A DNA stretch of 41,160 nucleotides from Lachnospiraceae bacterium (GCA_022764445.1 JALERT010000092.1:1-41160), one strand, 5' to 3'. Shown: positions 8,642 through 20,151, numbered from the stretch's first letter. The notes: a model not told the origin generated them from the sequence alone. Numbers and translations are program-made.

Positions 8642-9235
8642 ATGGACAATTCTAAATATACTCTCAATCTAGGTCTTGGAATTACAGGATCTTTTTGTAC
8701 ACACCCTAAACTGATAAAATTTCTTTCAGACATAAAAACATATGATTATAATATAATACCTATCTTTTCTCAAAACGCCGGTAATACAGACAGCCGTTTT
8801 GGCAGCAGCAGTACATTTACAAAAGAAGTGGAGGAGCTTACAGGCAATAAGGGGATATATACCATAACTGATGCGGAACCGATTGGTCCTGAAAAAATGC
8901 TTGATGTTCTTGTAATAGCACCATGTACCGGTAATACACTTGCCAAACTCTGCAATGGCATTACAGACACAAGTGTCCTCATGGCTGCAAAGGCGCATCT
9001 TCGCAATGAAAGACCTCTTATTATATCAATATCAACTAATGATGCCATGGGTATTAACTTTAAAAATCTTGGCACACTTTATAACATGAAAAATATCTAT
9101 TTTGTTCCTTTCGGACAGGATAATTATAATAAAAAGCATAATTCTCTTATATCTCATATGGAACTTATTCCTGATACGATTAAAGAAGCCCTTGAGGGAA
9201 GGCAGATACAGCCTGTACTTAGGGGGTATGAGTGA
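8642..9235 (+). CDS. dpaB: Dipicolinate synthase subunit B (flavoprotein)
   Basis: LGLGITGSFCT...VLVIAPCTGNTLAKLCNGITDTSVLMAAKAHLRNERPLIISISTNDAMG...NIYFVPFGQDN resembles SpoVFB/DpaB. Confidence 0.92.
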   Translation: MDNSKYTLNLGLGITGSFCTHPKLIKFLSDIKTYDYNIIPIFSQNAGNTDSRFGSSSTFTKEVEELTGNKGIYTITDAEPIGPEKMLDVLVIAPCTGNTLAKLCNGITDTSVLMAAKAHLRNERPLIISISTNDAMGINFKNLGTLYNMKNIYFVPFGQDNYNKKHNSLISHMELIPDTIKEALEGRQIQPVLRGYE

Positions 9236-9268
9236 TATTAATGTTATTATAAAGTTGTATGGCAATAG

Positions 9269-9303
9269 AGCAAGAATCTTCTCTTCTCCGAGGGGTTCTT
9301 GCT
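9269..9303. terminator. Hairpin downstream of dpaB (convergent with copA)
   Basis: AGCAAGAA...TTCTTGCT inverted repeat between convergent genes. Confidence 0.55.
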
Positions 9304-9316
9304 TGTGGTAATAATC

Positions 9317-9352
9317 AGGCAGGCGGTAGATAATTATTTTATCTACCTGCCT
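9317..9352. terminator. Hairpin between dpaB and copA, likely bidirectional terminator
   Basis: AGGCAGGcGGTAGATAA ... TTATCTACCTGCCT inverted repeat. Confidence 0.6.
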
Positions 9353-9423
9353 CCTCTATTGCATCCATATATGATTTCAAATCCTGCAAAATCCCTTTTA
9401 TCTCTATATTACCTCAATGTCCT

Positions 9424-11997
9424 CTATCCAACCATTCCTCCATACTCATATCCTGCTTCTTCTACAGCAGCCTTAATAAGAGATTCATTAATATCCTTTG
9501 TCGTTGTAATTGTTACTAGATTTTCTTCGTGAGAAGGAGCTGCTGTCTCTATTCCTTCAATTGCCTCGAGTGCCTTCTTTACGTGAGCCTCACAATGACC
9601 ACACATCATTCCATTTACTGTAATCTTCATTTCTTTGTTTTCCTTTCTTGATTCATTATTTGTCAAATTATTTGCTTCGATTTGTATTAAATTCCCTGTT
9701 ATAGGATTTTTAATCGATTTGTCTTTTTTGCTGTCATATGCCTTCACAAGATTCAGTCTGAGTGCATTTGAGACCACACAAAAGCTTGATAATCCCATAG
9801 CAGCAGCTCCAAACATTGGATTGAGCGTCCACCCAAATGCAGCCACAAAACATCCGGCAGCCAATGGAATACCAATTACATTATAGAAAAATGCCCAAAA
9901 CAGATTCTCATGAATGTTTCTGATTGTAGCTCTTGATATTCGAATTGCTGCAGCTACATCGCGAATACTGCTCTTCATTAAAACGATATCCGCAGCATCA
10001 ATTGCTATATCAGTTCCTGCTCCAATTGCAATTCCAAGATCTGCACGGGTAAGCGCTGGAGCATCATTAATTCCATCGCCAACCATAGCAACTTTTCCAT
10101 GATTCATAAGCTCTCTTATTACAGCTTCCTTCCCATCCGGTTTAACCGCTGCAATCACCTCATCAACTCCGGCCTGGTCCGCAATCGCTTTTGCGGTTAT
10201 CTCATTATCACCGGTAAGCATCACTACATGGATTCCCATCCCCTTAAGTTCAGATATTGCATCAGCAGAATCCTCTTTGATCGTATCTGCAACTGCTATA
10301 ATTCCAAGCAGTCTCTGATTCTTCCCAAAGAAAATCGGTGTTTTTCCCTGTCCTGCAAGTTCTGCAATTTTAGTATCAGGTTTATTATTATTTACACCTA
10401 TTACTTTTGAAATATACGAAAGATTACCTCCGGCTATCCAGGCACCCTCAAGTTTTGCTTTCAGTCCATTTCCTGAAACTGTCTCAAATTCTGATGTTTC
10501 AAGAAGCTCTACATTGTTTGAAACAGCATATTCTATGATAGCTTTTGAAATAGGATGTTCACTCTTTACTTCAAGAGCATATGCCACCTTGAGCAGCTCG
10601 TCCTTATCATATTCCTCCAAAGGAATAACATCCGTCACCTGCATAATGCCGGTTGTAATAGTTCCGGTTTTATCAAGAGCGATAATCCCAGTCTTTCCAG
10701 CCTGCTCAAGAGATGCTGCTGTCTTAAACAAAATTCCCGCCTTTGCAGACACCCCATTACCAACCATGATTGCAACCGGAGTCGCAAGACCAAGTGCACA
10801 CGGACAGCTTATCACTAGAACAGATACCGCCCTTGCAATTGCATATCCTACAGTCTGTCCCACAATCATCCACGCAATAAAAGTAATGACGGAAATAACA
10901 ATCACTACCGGAACAAACACACCTGATACCTTGTCCGCAATCTTTGCAATAGGAGCCTTTGTTGCAGCAGCATCACTTACCATACGTATAATACCTGCAA
11001 GCGTCGTATCCTCGCCAACTCTACTTGCCTCACACACCATATATCCTGATGTATTGATCGTCGCTGCCGATACCTTGTCCCCAATCTGTTTTTCGACCGG
11101 AATACTTTCCCCTGTCAGCGCTGATTCATTGACTGCACTTTGCCCTTCTATCACAATTCCATCAACAGCTATACTGTCTCCAGGACGAACCACAAACCTG
11201 TCTCCAACTTTAACAGCCTCAATTGATACTGTCTTTTCCTCTCCATCTTCCAATATCACGGCAGTCTGGGGAGCCAGTTTCATAAGTGATTTTAATGCAT
11301 CAGTAGTCTTACCCTTTGACTTAGCCTCGAGCATCTTACCTACTGTAATAAGTGTAAGGATCATGGCTGCCGATTCAAAATAAAACTGATCCATGTAGTA
11401 CATAATCTGATCCGTATCATCAGTAAGCACCTTTGATGTCATTGCAAACAATGCATAAATGCTATAACCATAAGATGCGGCAGCTCCGAGAGCGATAAGT
11501 GTATCCATATTGGGAGATTTATTTAGCAATCCTTTAAATCCACTTATAAAAAACTTCTGATTTACCACCATAATTAATCCGGCAAGCAAAAGTTCATATA
11601 ACCCCATAGCCACATGGTTGCCATCCAGAAATCCCGGAAGCGGCCAGTTCCACATCATATGTCCCATAGAAACATACATAAGGGGAATCAGAAGAATTAC
11701 AGATGCAATTAATCGCTTTTTCATCTTAGGAGTCTCTGTATCTTTAAATGAATCATCAAAATTTCCGGACTTTGTACTGCTGTCCTTCGCAGATTTTAAA
11801 CTTGCCCCATAACCGGCTTTTTCTACAGCTTTAATTATCGATTCAGGAGAAGCAGTTCCTTCAACTCCCATGGAATTCGTAAGCAGGCTAACCGCACAGC
11901 TTTCTACTCCATCTACTGCATTAACAGCTTTCTCAACCCTTGCCTGGCAGGCAGCACAACTCATACCCGTAACGTTATAATGTTCCATCGCTATCAC
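9424..11997 (-). CDS. copA: Copper-translocating P1B-type ATPase with N- and C-terminal HMA domains
   Basis: N-terminal [17 protein letters not shown] in [35 protein letters not shown]-terminal [15 protein letters not shown]. Confidence 0.95.
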   Translation of the reverse strand: MIAMEHYNVTGMSCAACQARVEKAVNAVDGVESCAVSLLTNSMGVEGTASPESIIKAVEKAGYGASLKSAKDSSTKSGNFDDSFKDTETPKMKKRLIASVILLIPLMYVSMGHMMWNWPLPGFLDGNHVAMGLYELLLAGLIMVVNQKFFISGFKGLLNKSPNMDTLIALGAAASYGYSIYALFAMTSKVLTDDTDQIMYYMDQFYFESAAMILTLITVGKMLEAKSKGKTTDALKSLMKLAPQTAVILEDGEEKTVSIEAVKVGDRFVVRPGDSIAVDGIVIEGQSAVNESALTGESIPVEKQIGDKVSAATINTSGYMVCEASRVGEDTTLAGIIRMVSDAAATKAPIAKIADKVSGVFVPVVIVISVITFIAWMIVGQTVGYAIARAVSVLVISCPCALGLATPVAIMVGNGVSAKAGILFKTAASLEQAGKTGIIALDKTGTITTGIMQVTDVIPLEEYDKDELLKVAYALEVKSEHPISKAIIEYAVSNNVELLETSEFETVSGNGLKAKLEGAWIAGGNLSYISKVIGVNNNKPDTKIAELAGQGKTPIFFGKNQRLLGIIAVADTIKEDSADAISELKGMGIHVVMLTGDNEITAKAIADQAGVDEVIAAVKPDGKEAVIRELMNHGKVAMVGDGINDAPALTRADLGIAIGAGTDIAIDAADIVLMKSSIRDVAAAIRISRATIRNIHENLFWAFFYNVIGIPLAAGCFVAAFGWTLNPMFGAAAMGLSSFCVVSNALRLNLVKAYDSKKDKSIKNPITGNLIQIEANNLTNNESRKENKEMKITVNGMMCGHCEAHVKKALEAIEGIETAAPSHEENLVTITTTKDINESLIKAAVEEAGYEYGGMVG

Positions 11998-12333
11998 CTA
12001 CCTCATAAGTTTCTGAAGTGTAAGAACAAGTTCATCAATTACCTCGTCATTACCTTCTCTAATATTGTCTGCAACACATGTTCTCATATGATTAGCAAGG
12101 AGTACTTTATTAAAACTGTTAAGCGCCGAAGTAATTGCAGAAACCTGCATAAGGATATCAATACAATATGCGTTCTTTTCAAGCATCCTCTCAACACCCC
12201 TCACCTGCCCTTCGATTCGCTTTAATCTGTTCATCAGATCCTTAAATTCTTTCTCATCTCTATCCTTATGTTTTCCTGAACAGCAGGGACAACATTCCTG
12301 GTTTTCTTCAAAATCATTTACATTGTCTGACAT
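11998..12333 (-). CDS. csoR: CsoR-family (DUF156) metal-sensing repressor
   Basis: LMNRLKRIEGQVRGVERMLEKNAYCIDILMQVSAITSALNSFNKVLLANHMRTCV has the C-H-C pattern of CsoR. Start at MSDNVNDF (12331-12333). Confidence 0.9.
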   Translation of the reverse strand: MSDNVNDFEENQECCPCCSGKHKDRDEKEFKDLMNRLKRIEGQVRGVERMLEKNAYCIDILMQVSAITSALNSFNKVLLANHMRTCVADNIREGNDEVIDELVLTLQKLMR

Positions 12334-12356
12334 TTCTAAGCCTCCTCTTACCCAAT

Positions 12357-12417
12357 AATACCCTGGTGGGGTATATGATTCTTTGTTTAATATATACCCC
12401 CACAGGGTATTTGTCAA
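12357..12417 (-). promoter_or_regulatory. csoR-copA promoter with two putative CsoR operators
   Basis: Minus strand TTGACA (12417-12412), 17-bp spacer, TATATT (12394-12389). ATACCCCCACAGGGTAT-type dyad lies in the spacer and an ATACCCTGGTGGGGTAT dyad lies downstream. Confidence 0.78.
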
Positions 12418-12445
12418 ATAGATTTTACACTTTTTTATTATATAT

Positions 12446-14299
12446 TTACAATCTTATACTAACTTTATACTTCTTAAGCCAGTAGTTTATCTGAATAAGA
12501 TAAGCAAGCATCTGTGGACCCGCCATAAGCTGCCCATACCATGGCTTTCCGTAGTCTTTTGCACTGTCCATAAATTTATAAAGTTTATCTCTATCCACAA
12601 TCTGAAGAACAGGTGCATCACCTTCTTCTATTACTTTTTTCAACCTGTCTGCAAGAAGATTTTCATAAAAAGGATCATAACTTTTCGGATATGGACTTTT
12701 CTTTCTGAATAATATTTCATCAGGAACTTTCCCATGTGCAGCCTGACGAAGTACATTCTTTACAATTCCTGACTTAGCTTTCATCTCCCATGGTACATTA
12801 AATATATACTCTACAAGCTTTCTGTCAGCAAAAGGTACTCTTGCCTCAAGACCTGAATGCATACTAGTTCTGTCCATACGGTTTAGAAGCGTCTGCATGA
12901 AAAATCTTATATTCAGATATCCTATCTGCCTTCTGTTTTTCTCTGTCTCATTTTCTCCGGGAAGAAGTGATATCTCATTTACTGCGGTATTGTACATATC
13001 TGCAACATACTCATCCATATGGAGTATGTCTAATATCTCGCTTTTTAAAAGCTGTTTTCTTGGGGTAAAGTCAGGAGTCCAGGGAAATGTATGGCAGTTT
13101 AAAAACTTCTCACGGTGGAACCATGGATAACCTCCAAATACTTCGTCTGCACATTCTCCTGTCAGAACAACCTTGTGGTTATGGCTGACTTCGCCACAGA
13201 AATGAACAAGTGATGAGTCAACGTCTGCCATGCATGGAAGGTCGTGACCATCTACAGAAGCATACAAAAGATCTGCCTGCCTTATATAATCACATTCAAG
13301 ATATCTGTGATCCGTATCTAGAAATCTTACCATTTTATCAACATACGGCCTATCCTGAGAAGGCTGAAAGCTGTTTGCCTTGAAATACTTATCATTACCG
13401 GTAAAGTCAAATGAATACGTTACAAGCTGTTTGTTTTTTCTTTTTAGCTCTGAAGCACATATGGAAGAAACAAGGCTTGAATCAATACCTCCTGAGAGAA
13501 AAGTACATATGTCTACATCAGATACCATCTGACGTTTTATGGCATCGGTTACAAGGAAGCTGGTTTTTTCTATCGTTGTAGGATAATCGTCTTCATGTGG
13601 TCTGCTTTCAAGGTGCCAGTACTCCCTGATACTCTTTCCGTTTCTCCCAAACCGTATATAATTTCCTGGTTTGACTTCATACATTTCCTTAAATACACCT
13701 GATCCGGGAATCCTTGCAGGTCCAATCCCGAGAAGCTCATTTAACCCATCTTTATCAATTACAGCCTCAATCCCGGGATATTCAAATATTCCCTTCGGTT
13801 CAGATGCAAAGACTACTGTTTCTCCGGTCATCATATAAAAAAGAGGTTTTACACCAAAGCTGTCCCTGTATAAGTACAGCATTTCATTACGTTCATCATA
13901 TATAGCAAATGCAAATATGCCATCAAGTATATTTACAAACTCCGGTCCGTATTCTATAAAAGAAAGCAGGATGACTTCTGTATCTGATTCAGATACAAAA
14001 CTCCATCCTGCGCTTATCAACTTCTTTTTTATCTCGTCTGTATTGTATAATTCTCCATTATATACTATCTGATAAGAGTATCCTGATACTTTCCTCTCCA
14101 TGGGCTGTAAACCATTATCAAGATCTATTATCGCAAGTCTTGTGTGTGCAAGACCACATCTTTTTGTCAGCACTGTACCATTACTATCCGGTCCTCTATG
14201 CACAAGTGAATTTTTCATTCTGTCTAATATCTCCCCATAAAAACCGGAAGCAAGTGTAAAATCAGTTTCAGCATTATAAAAACCTGCTATACCGCACAT
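12446..14299 (-). CDS. asnB: Asparagine synthase (glutamine-hydrolysing)
   Basis: N-terminal MCGIAGFYN class II amidotransferase; SGGIDSSLV PP-loop; GLEARVPFADRKLVEY. Confidence 0.95.
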   Translation of the reverse strand: MCGIAGFYNAETDFTLASGFYGEILDRMKNSLVHRGPDSNGTVLTKRCGLAHTRLAIIDLDNGLQPMERKVSGYSYQIVYNGELYNTDEIKKKLISAGWSFVSESDTEVILLSFIEYGPEFVNILDGIFAFAIYDERNEMLYLYRDSFGVKPLFYMMTGETVVFASEPKGIFEYPGIEAVIDKDGLNELLGIGPARIPGSGVFKEMYEVKPGNYIRFGRNGKSIREYWHLESRPHEDDYPTTIEKTSFLVTDAIKRQMVSDVDICTFLSGGIDSSLVSSICASELKRKNKQLVTYSFDFTGNDKYFKANSFQPSQDRPYVDKMVRFLDTDHRYLECDYIRQADLLYASVDGHDLPCMADVDSSLVHFCGEVSHNHKVVLTGECADEVFGGYPWFHREKFLNCHTFPWTPDFTPRKQLLKSEILDILHMDEYVADMYNTAVNEISLLPGENETEKNRRQIGYLNIRFFMQTLLNRMDRTSMHSGLEARVPFADRKLVEYIFNVPWEMKAKSGIVKNVLRQAAHGKVPDEILFRKKSPYPKSYDPFYENLLADRLKKVIEEGDAPVLQIVDRDKLYKFMDSAKDYGKPWYGQLMAGPQMLAYLIQINYWLKKYKVSIRL

Positions 14300-14470
14300 A
14301 ATTCCTCATTTCCTCAGATAATTTACTGCATCAAATCACCTGATATCTGATATATTTCATCACATCTATAATATGCAGATTTTGAAGAAAATATGTAGCC
14401 TGCCGACTATGTTATGTGACATTATTTGCACATGTCATAAGGAATTATCCCTCTTTTAGCAAGAACCTTC

Positions 14471-15664
14471 TCATGACAATAATTTATCAAGAATAGAATA
14501 CCCTATAGTCCCATCAGGCATTTTTACATCAAAATTATCAGCAATGGTTGCGCCAATAACAGCAAAAGTATCACTGTCTTCAAGACTTCCACCTTCTGTC
14601 ATTGATGGAGAATAAGCTATAAACGGTACTTTTTCTCTTGTGTGGTCTGTGCCTGTATATGTTGGATCATTGCCGTGGTCAGCAGTTACAATTAAAAGGT
14701 CATCATCTCTCATGCCTTCCAGAAATTCACCAAGTTTATCATCAAATCTCTCTATCTCATCACCATAACCTTCCGGATTACGTCTATGTCCCCAGAGTGC
14801 ATCAAAGTCCACAAGATTGACAAAGCATAAACCGGTAAAATCTCTTTTCTCTATTTCTATAGTCTGTTCCATTCCATGGACAGAGCTTTTTGATTTATTA
14901 GATTCGGTGAGTCCTTCTCCATCAAATATATCAAAAATCTTACCTACAGATATTACATCATATCCCGCATCTTTCAATGCATTTAACGCAGTCCTGCCAA
15001 ATGGCTTAAGAGCGTAGTCATGCCTGTTGGATGTACGGACAAATTCTCCCTTATGTCTTCCTGTATAAGGTCTTGCAATTACCCTTCCGACCTTCCATTC
15101 ATCTTTCATGGTAAGCTCCCTGGCAATCTCACAATACCTGTAAAGGTTATCGAGCCCCATTGTTTCTTCATTGCCGCATATCTGCATAACTGAATCAGCC
15201 GAAGTATATACAATGAGATGTCCCTTTTCTATTTCTTCCTCTGCGAGTTCATCAAGAATAACCGTACCACTTGCACTCTTATTACCGATAACTTTTCTTC
15301 CTGTTCGCTTTTCAAGTTCATCAATAAGTTCCTTTGGAAATCCTGTATCGGTAAATGTCTTAAATGGCTTTGTTATCTTAAGTCCCATCATTTCCCAGTG
15401 ACCTGTCATAGTGTCCTTGCCACTGCTTGCTTCACACATTTGCATATATTTTCCCTTAGGATTATCTGCCGGCTTAACTTCATCCATTTGATGAAGATTG
15501 GCAATTCCAAGACTTACAAGATTGGGCATATCAATTCCGCCTCTTGATTTTGCGATATGACCAAGAGTATCTACACCGATATCACCAAACTTTTCCGAAT
15601 CCTCCATGGCACCGATTCCAAGAGAATCCATTACAATAACAAAAATTCGTTTATATTTCTTCAT
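14471..15664 (-). CDS. deoB: Phosphopentomutase
   Basis: [65 protein letters not shown]. Confidence 0.96.
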   Translation of the reverse strand: MKKYKRIFVIVMDSLGIGAMEDSEKFGDIGVDTLGHIAKSRGGIDMPNLVSLGIANLHQMDEVKPADNPKGKYMQMCEASSGKDTMTGHWEMMGLKITKPFKTFTDTGFPKELIDELEKRTGRKVIGNKSASGTVILDELAEEEIEKGHLIVYTSADSVMQICGNEETMGLDNLYRYCEIARELTMKDEWKVGRVIARPYTGRHKGEFVRTSNRHDYALKPFGRTALNALKDAGYDVISVGKIFDIFDGEGLTESNKSKSSVHGMEQTIEIEKRDFTGLCFVNLVDFDALWGHRRNPEGYGDEIERFDDKLGEFLEGMRDDDLLIVTADHGNDPTYTGTDHTREKVPFIAYSPSMTEGGSLEDSDTFAVIGATIADNFDVKMPDGTIGYSILDKLLS

Positions 15665-15692
15665 GATAACCTCCCCCTAGACATTGTTTATT

Positions 15693-16628
15693 TTATAACA
15701 ATCTCAGTTCTTTAAACCCCCTTGATACAATTGCTTCAAATTCACTCAGATGCTGTACCTTTCTTATCTTTTTGATGTATTTCTCATTATCAGCAAATAA
15801 ATCTGCCATGTAAAACCACAATTCTTTCATCTTAAAGAGAACCGGCTTTTCTCCGTCATATATCTCCTTATAGTCACTATATAACCTGTCGTGAAATTCT
15901 TTCAGTTTATTTTTATCAAGTGTATCCCCATACTTTATCTCATCTGCGAGATTAGGATTTCTAAGAAATCCCCTTCCTATCATCACGCTTTTTATTCCTT
16001 CGTATCTCTCTGCGATCATTTCATAATCTTCTTTTGTTTTTATATCACCATTATAACAAAGTTCATTTTTACTTAACTTTACCGCATCATCAAATATCTG
16101 GTACTCCGGAGAACCATTATACAACTCCATTCGTGTTCTTGGATGAATTATTAGTTCATATACAGGATATTTATTAAAAATCTTTATAAGATTATAAAAT
16201 TCCTCCGGTTCATAAAAACCTATACGCGTCTTTATGGAAATATTTATCTTACATGTACTGTATATCTCATCAAGAAACTCATCGAGAGCTTTCGGATCTT
16301 TTAAAAATCCCGAACCTCTTCCTTTACCAACAACTGTTCCTGAAGGGCAGCCGAGATTAAGGTTTACTTCCTCATATCCCATCTGTGCTATCTGATCTGC
16401 TGCCTTGCAAAACCCCTGTGCATTATTGGTCATTATCTGTGGGACAAGATTTATACCCTCATTATTCTCAGGAAGTATGTCCTTTAATTCCTTTTTCTTC
16501 ATTATGCCTGACGGTCTTGTAACTACAAAAGGTGAAAAATATTTATCAATACTGCCAAAGTAATCTTTGTGTGCATTTCTGTAAATATATCCGCCTATTC
16601 CCTCAAGCGGTGCAAAGTAAATATTCAT
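15693..16628 (-). CDS. dus: tRNA-dihydrouridine synthase
   Basis: MNIYFAPLEGIGGYIYRNAH, EVNLNLGCPSGTVVGKGRGSGFL, IKTRIGF, LIIHPRTR, CYNGDI, MIGRGFLRNP. Confidence 0.92.
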   Translation of the reverse strand: MNIYFAPLEGIGGYIYRNAHKDYFGSIDKYFSPFVVTRPSGIMKKKELKDILPENNEGINLVPQIMTNNAQGFCKAADQIAQMGYEEVNLNLGCPSGTVVGKGRGSGFLKDPKALDEFLDEIYSTCKINISIKTRIGFYEPEEFYNLIKIFNKYPVYELIIHPRTRMELYNGSPEYQIFDDAVKLSKNELCYNGDIKTKEDYEMIAERYEGIKSVMIGRGFLRNPNLADEIKYGDTLDKNKLKEFHDRLYSDYKEIYDGEKPVLFKMKELWFYMADLFADNEKYIKKIRKVQHLSEFEAIVSRGFKELRLL

Positions 16629-16640
16629 GCCTTAAACCTT

Positions 16641-16710
16641 TCATCTTGCATAATTTAATCATTTGCGCATATCTTGACATCAGGTGTCAAGCTTGTGTCT
16701 ATACAATAAC
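16641..16710. repeat. Dispersed intergenic repeat, copy A
   Basis: About 80% ungapped identity (56/70) to 31464-31533. Core GCGCATATCTTGACATCAGGTGTCAAG includes the dyad CTTGACA-N5-TGTCAAG. Confidence 0.8.
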
Positions 16711-16734
16711 CTCACAGTAACTTATGTCTTAATT

Positions 16735-17664
16735 TTATTCTTTAATATGCTTACATGAGACAGCTGAGTATGCCCTTCTGTCACATATGATTGGTAATGA
16801 TTGCTTTAGATTAGTCATCTCAACATCACTGTAAACACCGCCATCTTCGCCATCAAGAGTCCACTGAACAACATCATCACTTATTATGTGTATATAGCTG
16901 CTGCTAAAATAACATATCTGGTCTGCATCAAGATGCTTTGATAAAAGTGAATTTAATACCTGCTGAAGTTCGATAGGATTTTTAGGATTCCTTATAAGAA
17001 GTGCTTCAAAAAGACCATCATCCATTTTAATCTTCTTCTTGCTGTATGCCTTATATCCTGCTACAGAGACAGAATTACTTATAAGGCCAAGCACAAAATC
17101 ATCTTCAACAATTCCATCATCATAAAGTATTTTCATATGATGTGGTTTTATTTCTGTAATATGTTTCATGCCTTCTACAAAATATGCCATTTTGCCAAGC
17201 ATATTTTTCCATTCCTGAGGTGTCTGATAAGAAACCTCTGTAAATGCACCAAAACCTGCAACATATGTAAAGTATTTATCATTAAACTTTCCCATATCGC
17301 AGTTAAAAACACTGCCGTCCACTATTAGCTGTGCAGCATTTTTCATTGTCTTTGGAATCTTTAAACTCGATGCAAAATCATTTACAGTACCGGCAGGAAT
17401 GTATCCGCATATAGGTCTTTTTTCGAGCTGGACAAGACCTGATGCCACCTCATTCATGGTACCATCACCGCCTGAGCAGACTACGTAATCGTATTCACTT
17501 CCCTTCTCGATTACAATATTGGTTGCATCCTCACGTCCCATTGTGGCAAATATTGTAACTTCAAATCCCGCCCTGCAGAAAATCTGAATAATATCTGAAA
17601 GTTTATTACGAATCTGTTCTTTGCCCGCCATGGGATTATATACAAAAAGCATCTTCTTACTCAA
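16735..17664 (-). CDS. Diacylglycerol kinase-family lipid kinase (YegS/DgkB-like)
   Basis: FVYNPMAGK...VVCSGGDGTMNEVASGL...CGYIPAGTVNDFASSL. Confidence 0.92.
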   Translation of the reverse strand: MSKKMLFVYNPMAGKEQIRNKLSDIIQIFCRAGFEVTIFATMGREDATNIVIEKGSEYDYVVCSGGDGTMNEVASGLVQLEKRPICGYIPAGTVNDFASSLKIPKTMKNAAQLIVDGSVFNCDMGKFNDKYFTYVAGFGAFTEVSYQTPQEWKNMLGKMAYFVEGMKHITEIKPHHMKILYDDGIVEDDFVLGLISNSVSVAGYKAYSKKKIKMDDGLFEALLIRNPKNPIELQQVLNSLLSKHLDADQICYFSSSYIHIISDDVVQWTLDGEDGGVYSDVEMTNLKQSLPIICDRRAYSAVSCKHIKE

Positions 17665-17681
17665 TACGATCCATCTCCTTT

Positions 17682-18722
17682 TTATTTTTTAATATCATCT
17701 GTTATAAACATAGCATCACCAAAGGAGAAAAATCTGTAACGCATATCTACAGCTTCTTTATAGGCAGCCATGATATTATCCTTTCCTGCAAGTGCAGATA
17801 CAAGCATGAGAAGTGTTGACTCAGGCAGGTGAAAATTAGTTATAAGACAGTCAAGAACCTTGAATTTATATCCTGGATAGATAAATATGTCTGTATCCCC
17901 TTCACCTGCATGAACTACTCCCAAATCATCTGATGCTGACTCTATGGTACGGCAGCTTGTGGTTCCTACACATATAATTCTTCCACCATCTCTTTTTGTA
18001 CTATTGATAATATCTGCTGCTTCTTCCGTAACCTGATAAAATTCTGTATGCATATGATGCTTAGTTACGTCATCTACCTTGACAGGTCTGAATGTTCCAA
18101 GACCTACATGGAGTGTAACTCTAGCAATTTTTACTCCTTTTTTCTCTATCTTTTCAAGTAATTCTTCAGTAAAGTGAAGACCGGCTGTAGGAGCTGCCGC
18201 AGAACCTTCATATTTGGCATAAACCGTTTGATATCTGTTTTTATCTTTAAGTTCGTGTGTTATATATGGAGGAAGCGGCATCTGACCAAGTTTATCTAGT
18301 ATTTCTTCAAATATCCCCTCATATTCAAACTGTATAAGTCTGTTACCTTCATCAACAACTTCTTTTACCTCTGCTCGTAAAAGGCCTCCTCCAAATACAA
18401 GTCTTGTACCCGGTCTTGCCTTCTTTCCAGGTTTAACAAGAGTCTCCCATATATTATTTTCTTTACGCTTCAAAAGAAGGACCTCTACCTTTCCACCGGT
18501 TTCTTCCCTCTCTCCTATAAGCCTTGCAGGAATAACTTTAGTATTATTAATTACGAGGCAGTCCCCGGGATTAAGATAATCTATGATTTCATGAAATATT
18601 GTATGCTTTCTTTCACCTGTATTTTTGTCAAGTACAAGAAGTCTTGACGAAGTTCTGTCCTCTAAGGGATCCTGCGCTATAAGTTCCTCAGGGAGTTCAT
18701 AATCAAAATCAGATGTTTTCAT
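17682..18722 (-). CDS. queA: S-adenosylmethionine:tRNA ribosyltransferase-isomerase
   Basis: [58 protein letters not shown]. Confidence 0.97.
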   Translation of the reverse strand: MKTSDFDYELPEELIAQDPLEDRTSSRLLVLDKNTGERKHTIFHEIIDYLNPGDCLVINNTKVIPARLIGEREETGGKVEVLLLKRKENNIWETLVKPGKKARPGTRLVFGGGLLRAEVKEVVDEGNRLIQFEYEGIFEEILDKLGQMPLPPYITHELKDKNRYQTVYAKYEGSAAAPTAGLHFTEELLEKIEKKGVKIARVTLHVGLGTFRPVKVDDVTKHHMHTEFYQVTEEAADIINSTKRDGGRIICVGTTSCRTIESASDDLGVVHAGEGDTDIFIYPGYKFKVLDCLITNFHLPESTLLMLVSALAGKDNIMAAYKEAVDMRYRFFSFGDAMFITDDIKK

Positions 18723-18831
18723 TTATATTAAGTCCTTTCTGTAACAGTTCAGCCATATATATAACAGAACTGTTATACCTTTCTTTACCACATAGTTATA
18801 TATCTAATTATACTTTTGATTGATTAAAAGG

Positions 18832-19548
18832 TCAAACAATTCCTGACTCTAACAATGCACCTGCAATTATCATATCTTCAGGATAAGTAAGTTTTATATT
18901 AAATCTTTCCCCATTAACTATAGCTATCTTCTGACCATTTAGAAGAAGTATCTTTGATGCATCTGTAAGTGTTTCTTTTTCTTTTTCACTTAAAGAACCA
19001 TACATTTCCTTAAGCTGCTTTGCAAAAAATGTCTGTGGTGTCTGACACTGATACATATATTTTCTGTCAGGTATCTCATTTACAGACAACTCCTTACCAG
19101 CCACAAGGATAGTGTCTGTCGCTCCTACAGCAGTTGTAGCTGCCCCGTACTTTTTTGTATATTCAACATTTTCTTTTATAATACGTTCATTTATAAATGG
19201 TCTGGCAGCATCATGCGTTACTATTATCGTATCTTCATCCACTCCATATTCACTCTCAATATAATCTATGCCATTCATTATAGTTTCATTGCGTGTCGAG
19301 CCGCCTGACAGTATTACAATACTATCATACTCTTCATCCTTTAAATTATCTCTTATTATCTTATCTGTATACTGAACCCAGTCTTTAGGACATAACACTA
19401 TTATTTTCTTAAATTCACTGTATAAAAAGAATTTCTCGATTGTATGTATTATAACCGGCTTATCTCCAAGTGTGAGATACTGCTTAGGTTTATCTTTAGA
19501 ACCCATTCTGCTTCCTGTTCCACCTGCAAGTATCATTCCAAATATCAT
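18832..19548 (-). CDS. ispD: 2-C-methyl-D-erythritol 4-phosphate cytidylyltransferase
   Basis: MILAGGTGSRMGSKDKPKQYLTLGDKPVIIHTIEKF, VTHDAARPFI, CQTPQTF. Confidence 0.93.
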   Translation of the reverse strand: MIFGMILAGGTGSRMGSKDKPKQYLTLGDKPVIIHTIEKFFLYSEFKKIIVLCPKDWVQYTDKIIRDNLKDEEYDSIVILSGGSTRNETIMNGIDYIESEYGVDEDTIIVTHDAARPFINERIIKENVEYTKKYGAATTAVGATDTILVAGKELSVNEIPDRKYMYQCQTPQTFFAKQLKEMYGSLSEKEKETLTDASKILLLNGQKIAIVNGERFNIKLTYPEDMIIAGALLESGIV

Positions 19549-19599
19549 TTTTTCTCCCTTCTATATCCACTTTCGCAAAGAAATACTCCAATAAAAGAA

Positions 19600-19638
19600 A
19601 AGTCTCGGAAGCCACTTATTCAGAGGATTCCAAGACTT
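19600..19638 (-). terminator. Intrinsic terminator downstream of leuD
   Basis: Minus strand AAGTCTTGGAA...TTCCGAGACTT followed by TTCTTTTAT. Confidence 0.75.
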
Positions 19639-19659
19639 GTTGCTACCCAACCTCAACAA

Positions 19660-20151
19660 TTACGCATTCTTCTGATTTATATAATTGATAAGGCCTTCAG
19701 CCTTTATAATCTCCTGCATAAATGGAGGGAATGCCTGGCCTTTGTACTCTGTACCCTTTGTCTTATCATATATCATACCACTGTCAAAGTCTATCTCAAC
19801 TTCATCGCCTGCTTCTATTTCTTTTGCAGCTTCAGGGCACTCAATGATAGGAAGTCCGATATTGATTGCATTACGGTAAAATATTCTTGCAAAAGTCTCT
19901 GCTATTACACAGCTTATGCCTGATGCCTTTATGGCTATTGGTGCATGCTCACGTGATGAACCACATCCAAAGTTCTTATTGGCAACCATTATGTCACCTT
20001 TTTTAACACGCTTAACAAAATCAGGATCTATATCTTCCATACATTTCTGTGCAAGCTCTGCCGGATCTGATGAATTGAGGTATCTTGCCGGTATAATTAC
20101 GTCTGTATCTACATTATCTCCATATTTATGTACTGTACCACATGCTTTCAT
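19660..20151 (-). CDS. leuD: 3-isopropylmalate dehydratase small subunit
   Basis: [15 protein letters not shown]...[19 protein letters not shown]. Start at [11 protein letters not shown] with AAGGAGG upstream. Confidence 0.95.
   Translation of the reverse strand: MKACGTVHKYGDNVDTDVIIPARYLNSSDPAELAQKCMEDIDPDFVKRVKKGDIMVANKNFGCGSSREHAPIAIKASGISCVIAETFARIFYRNAINIGLPIIECPEAAKEIEAGDEVEIDFDSGMIYDKTKGTEYKGQAFPPFMQEIIKAEGLINYINQKNA

Noticed and set aside
8275-9265. Several minus-strand ORFs over dpaA/dpaB
   Set aside because: Antisense shadows; the plus-strand genes match known families and have good SDs.
10514-11383. 289-aa plus-strand ORF
   Set aside because: Antisense shadow of copA; low-complexity composition and no recognisable family.
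14300-14470. T-box or other riboswitch upstream of asnB
   Set aside because: No T-box signature (such as TGGTACCGCG) or specifier hairpin recognised on the minus strand.
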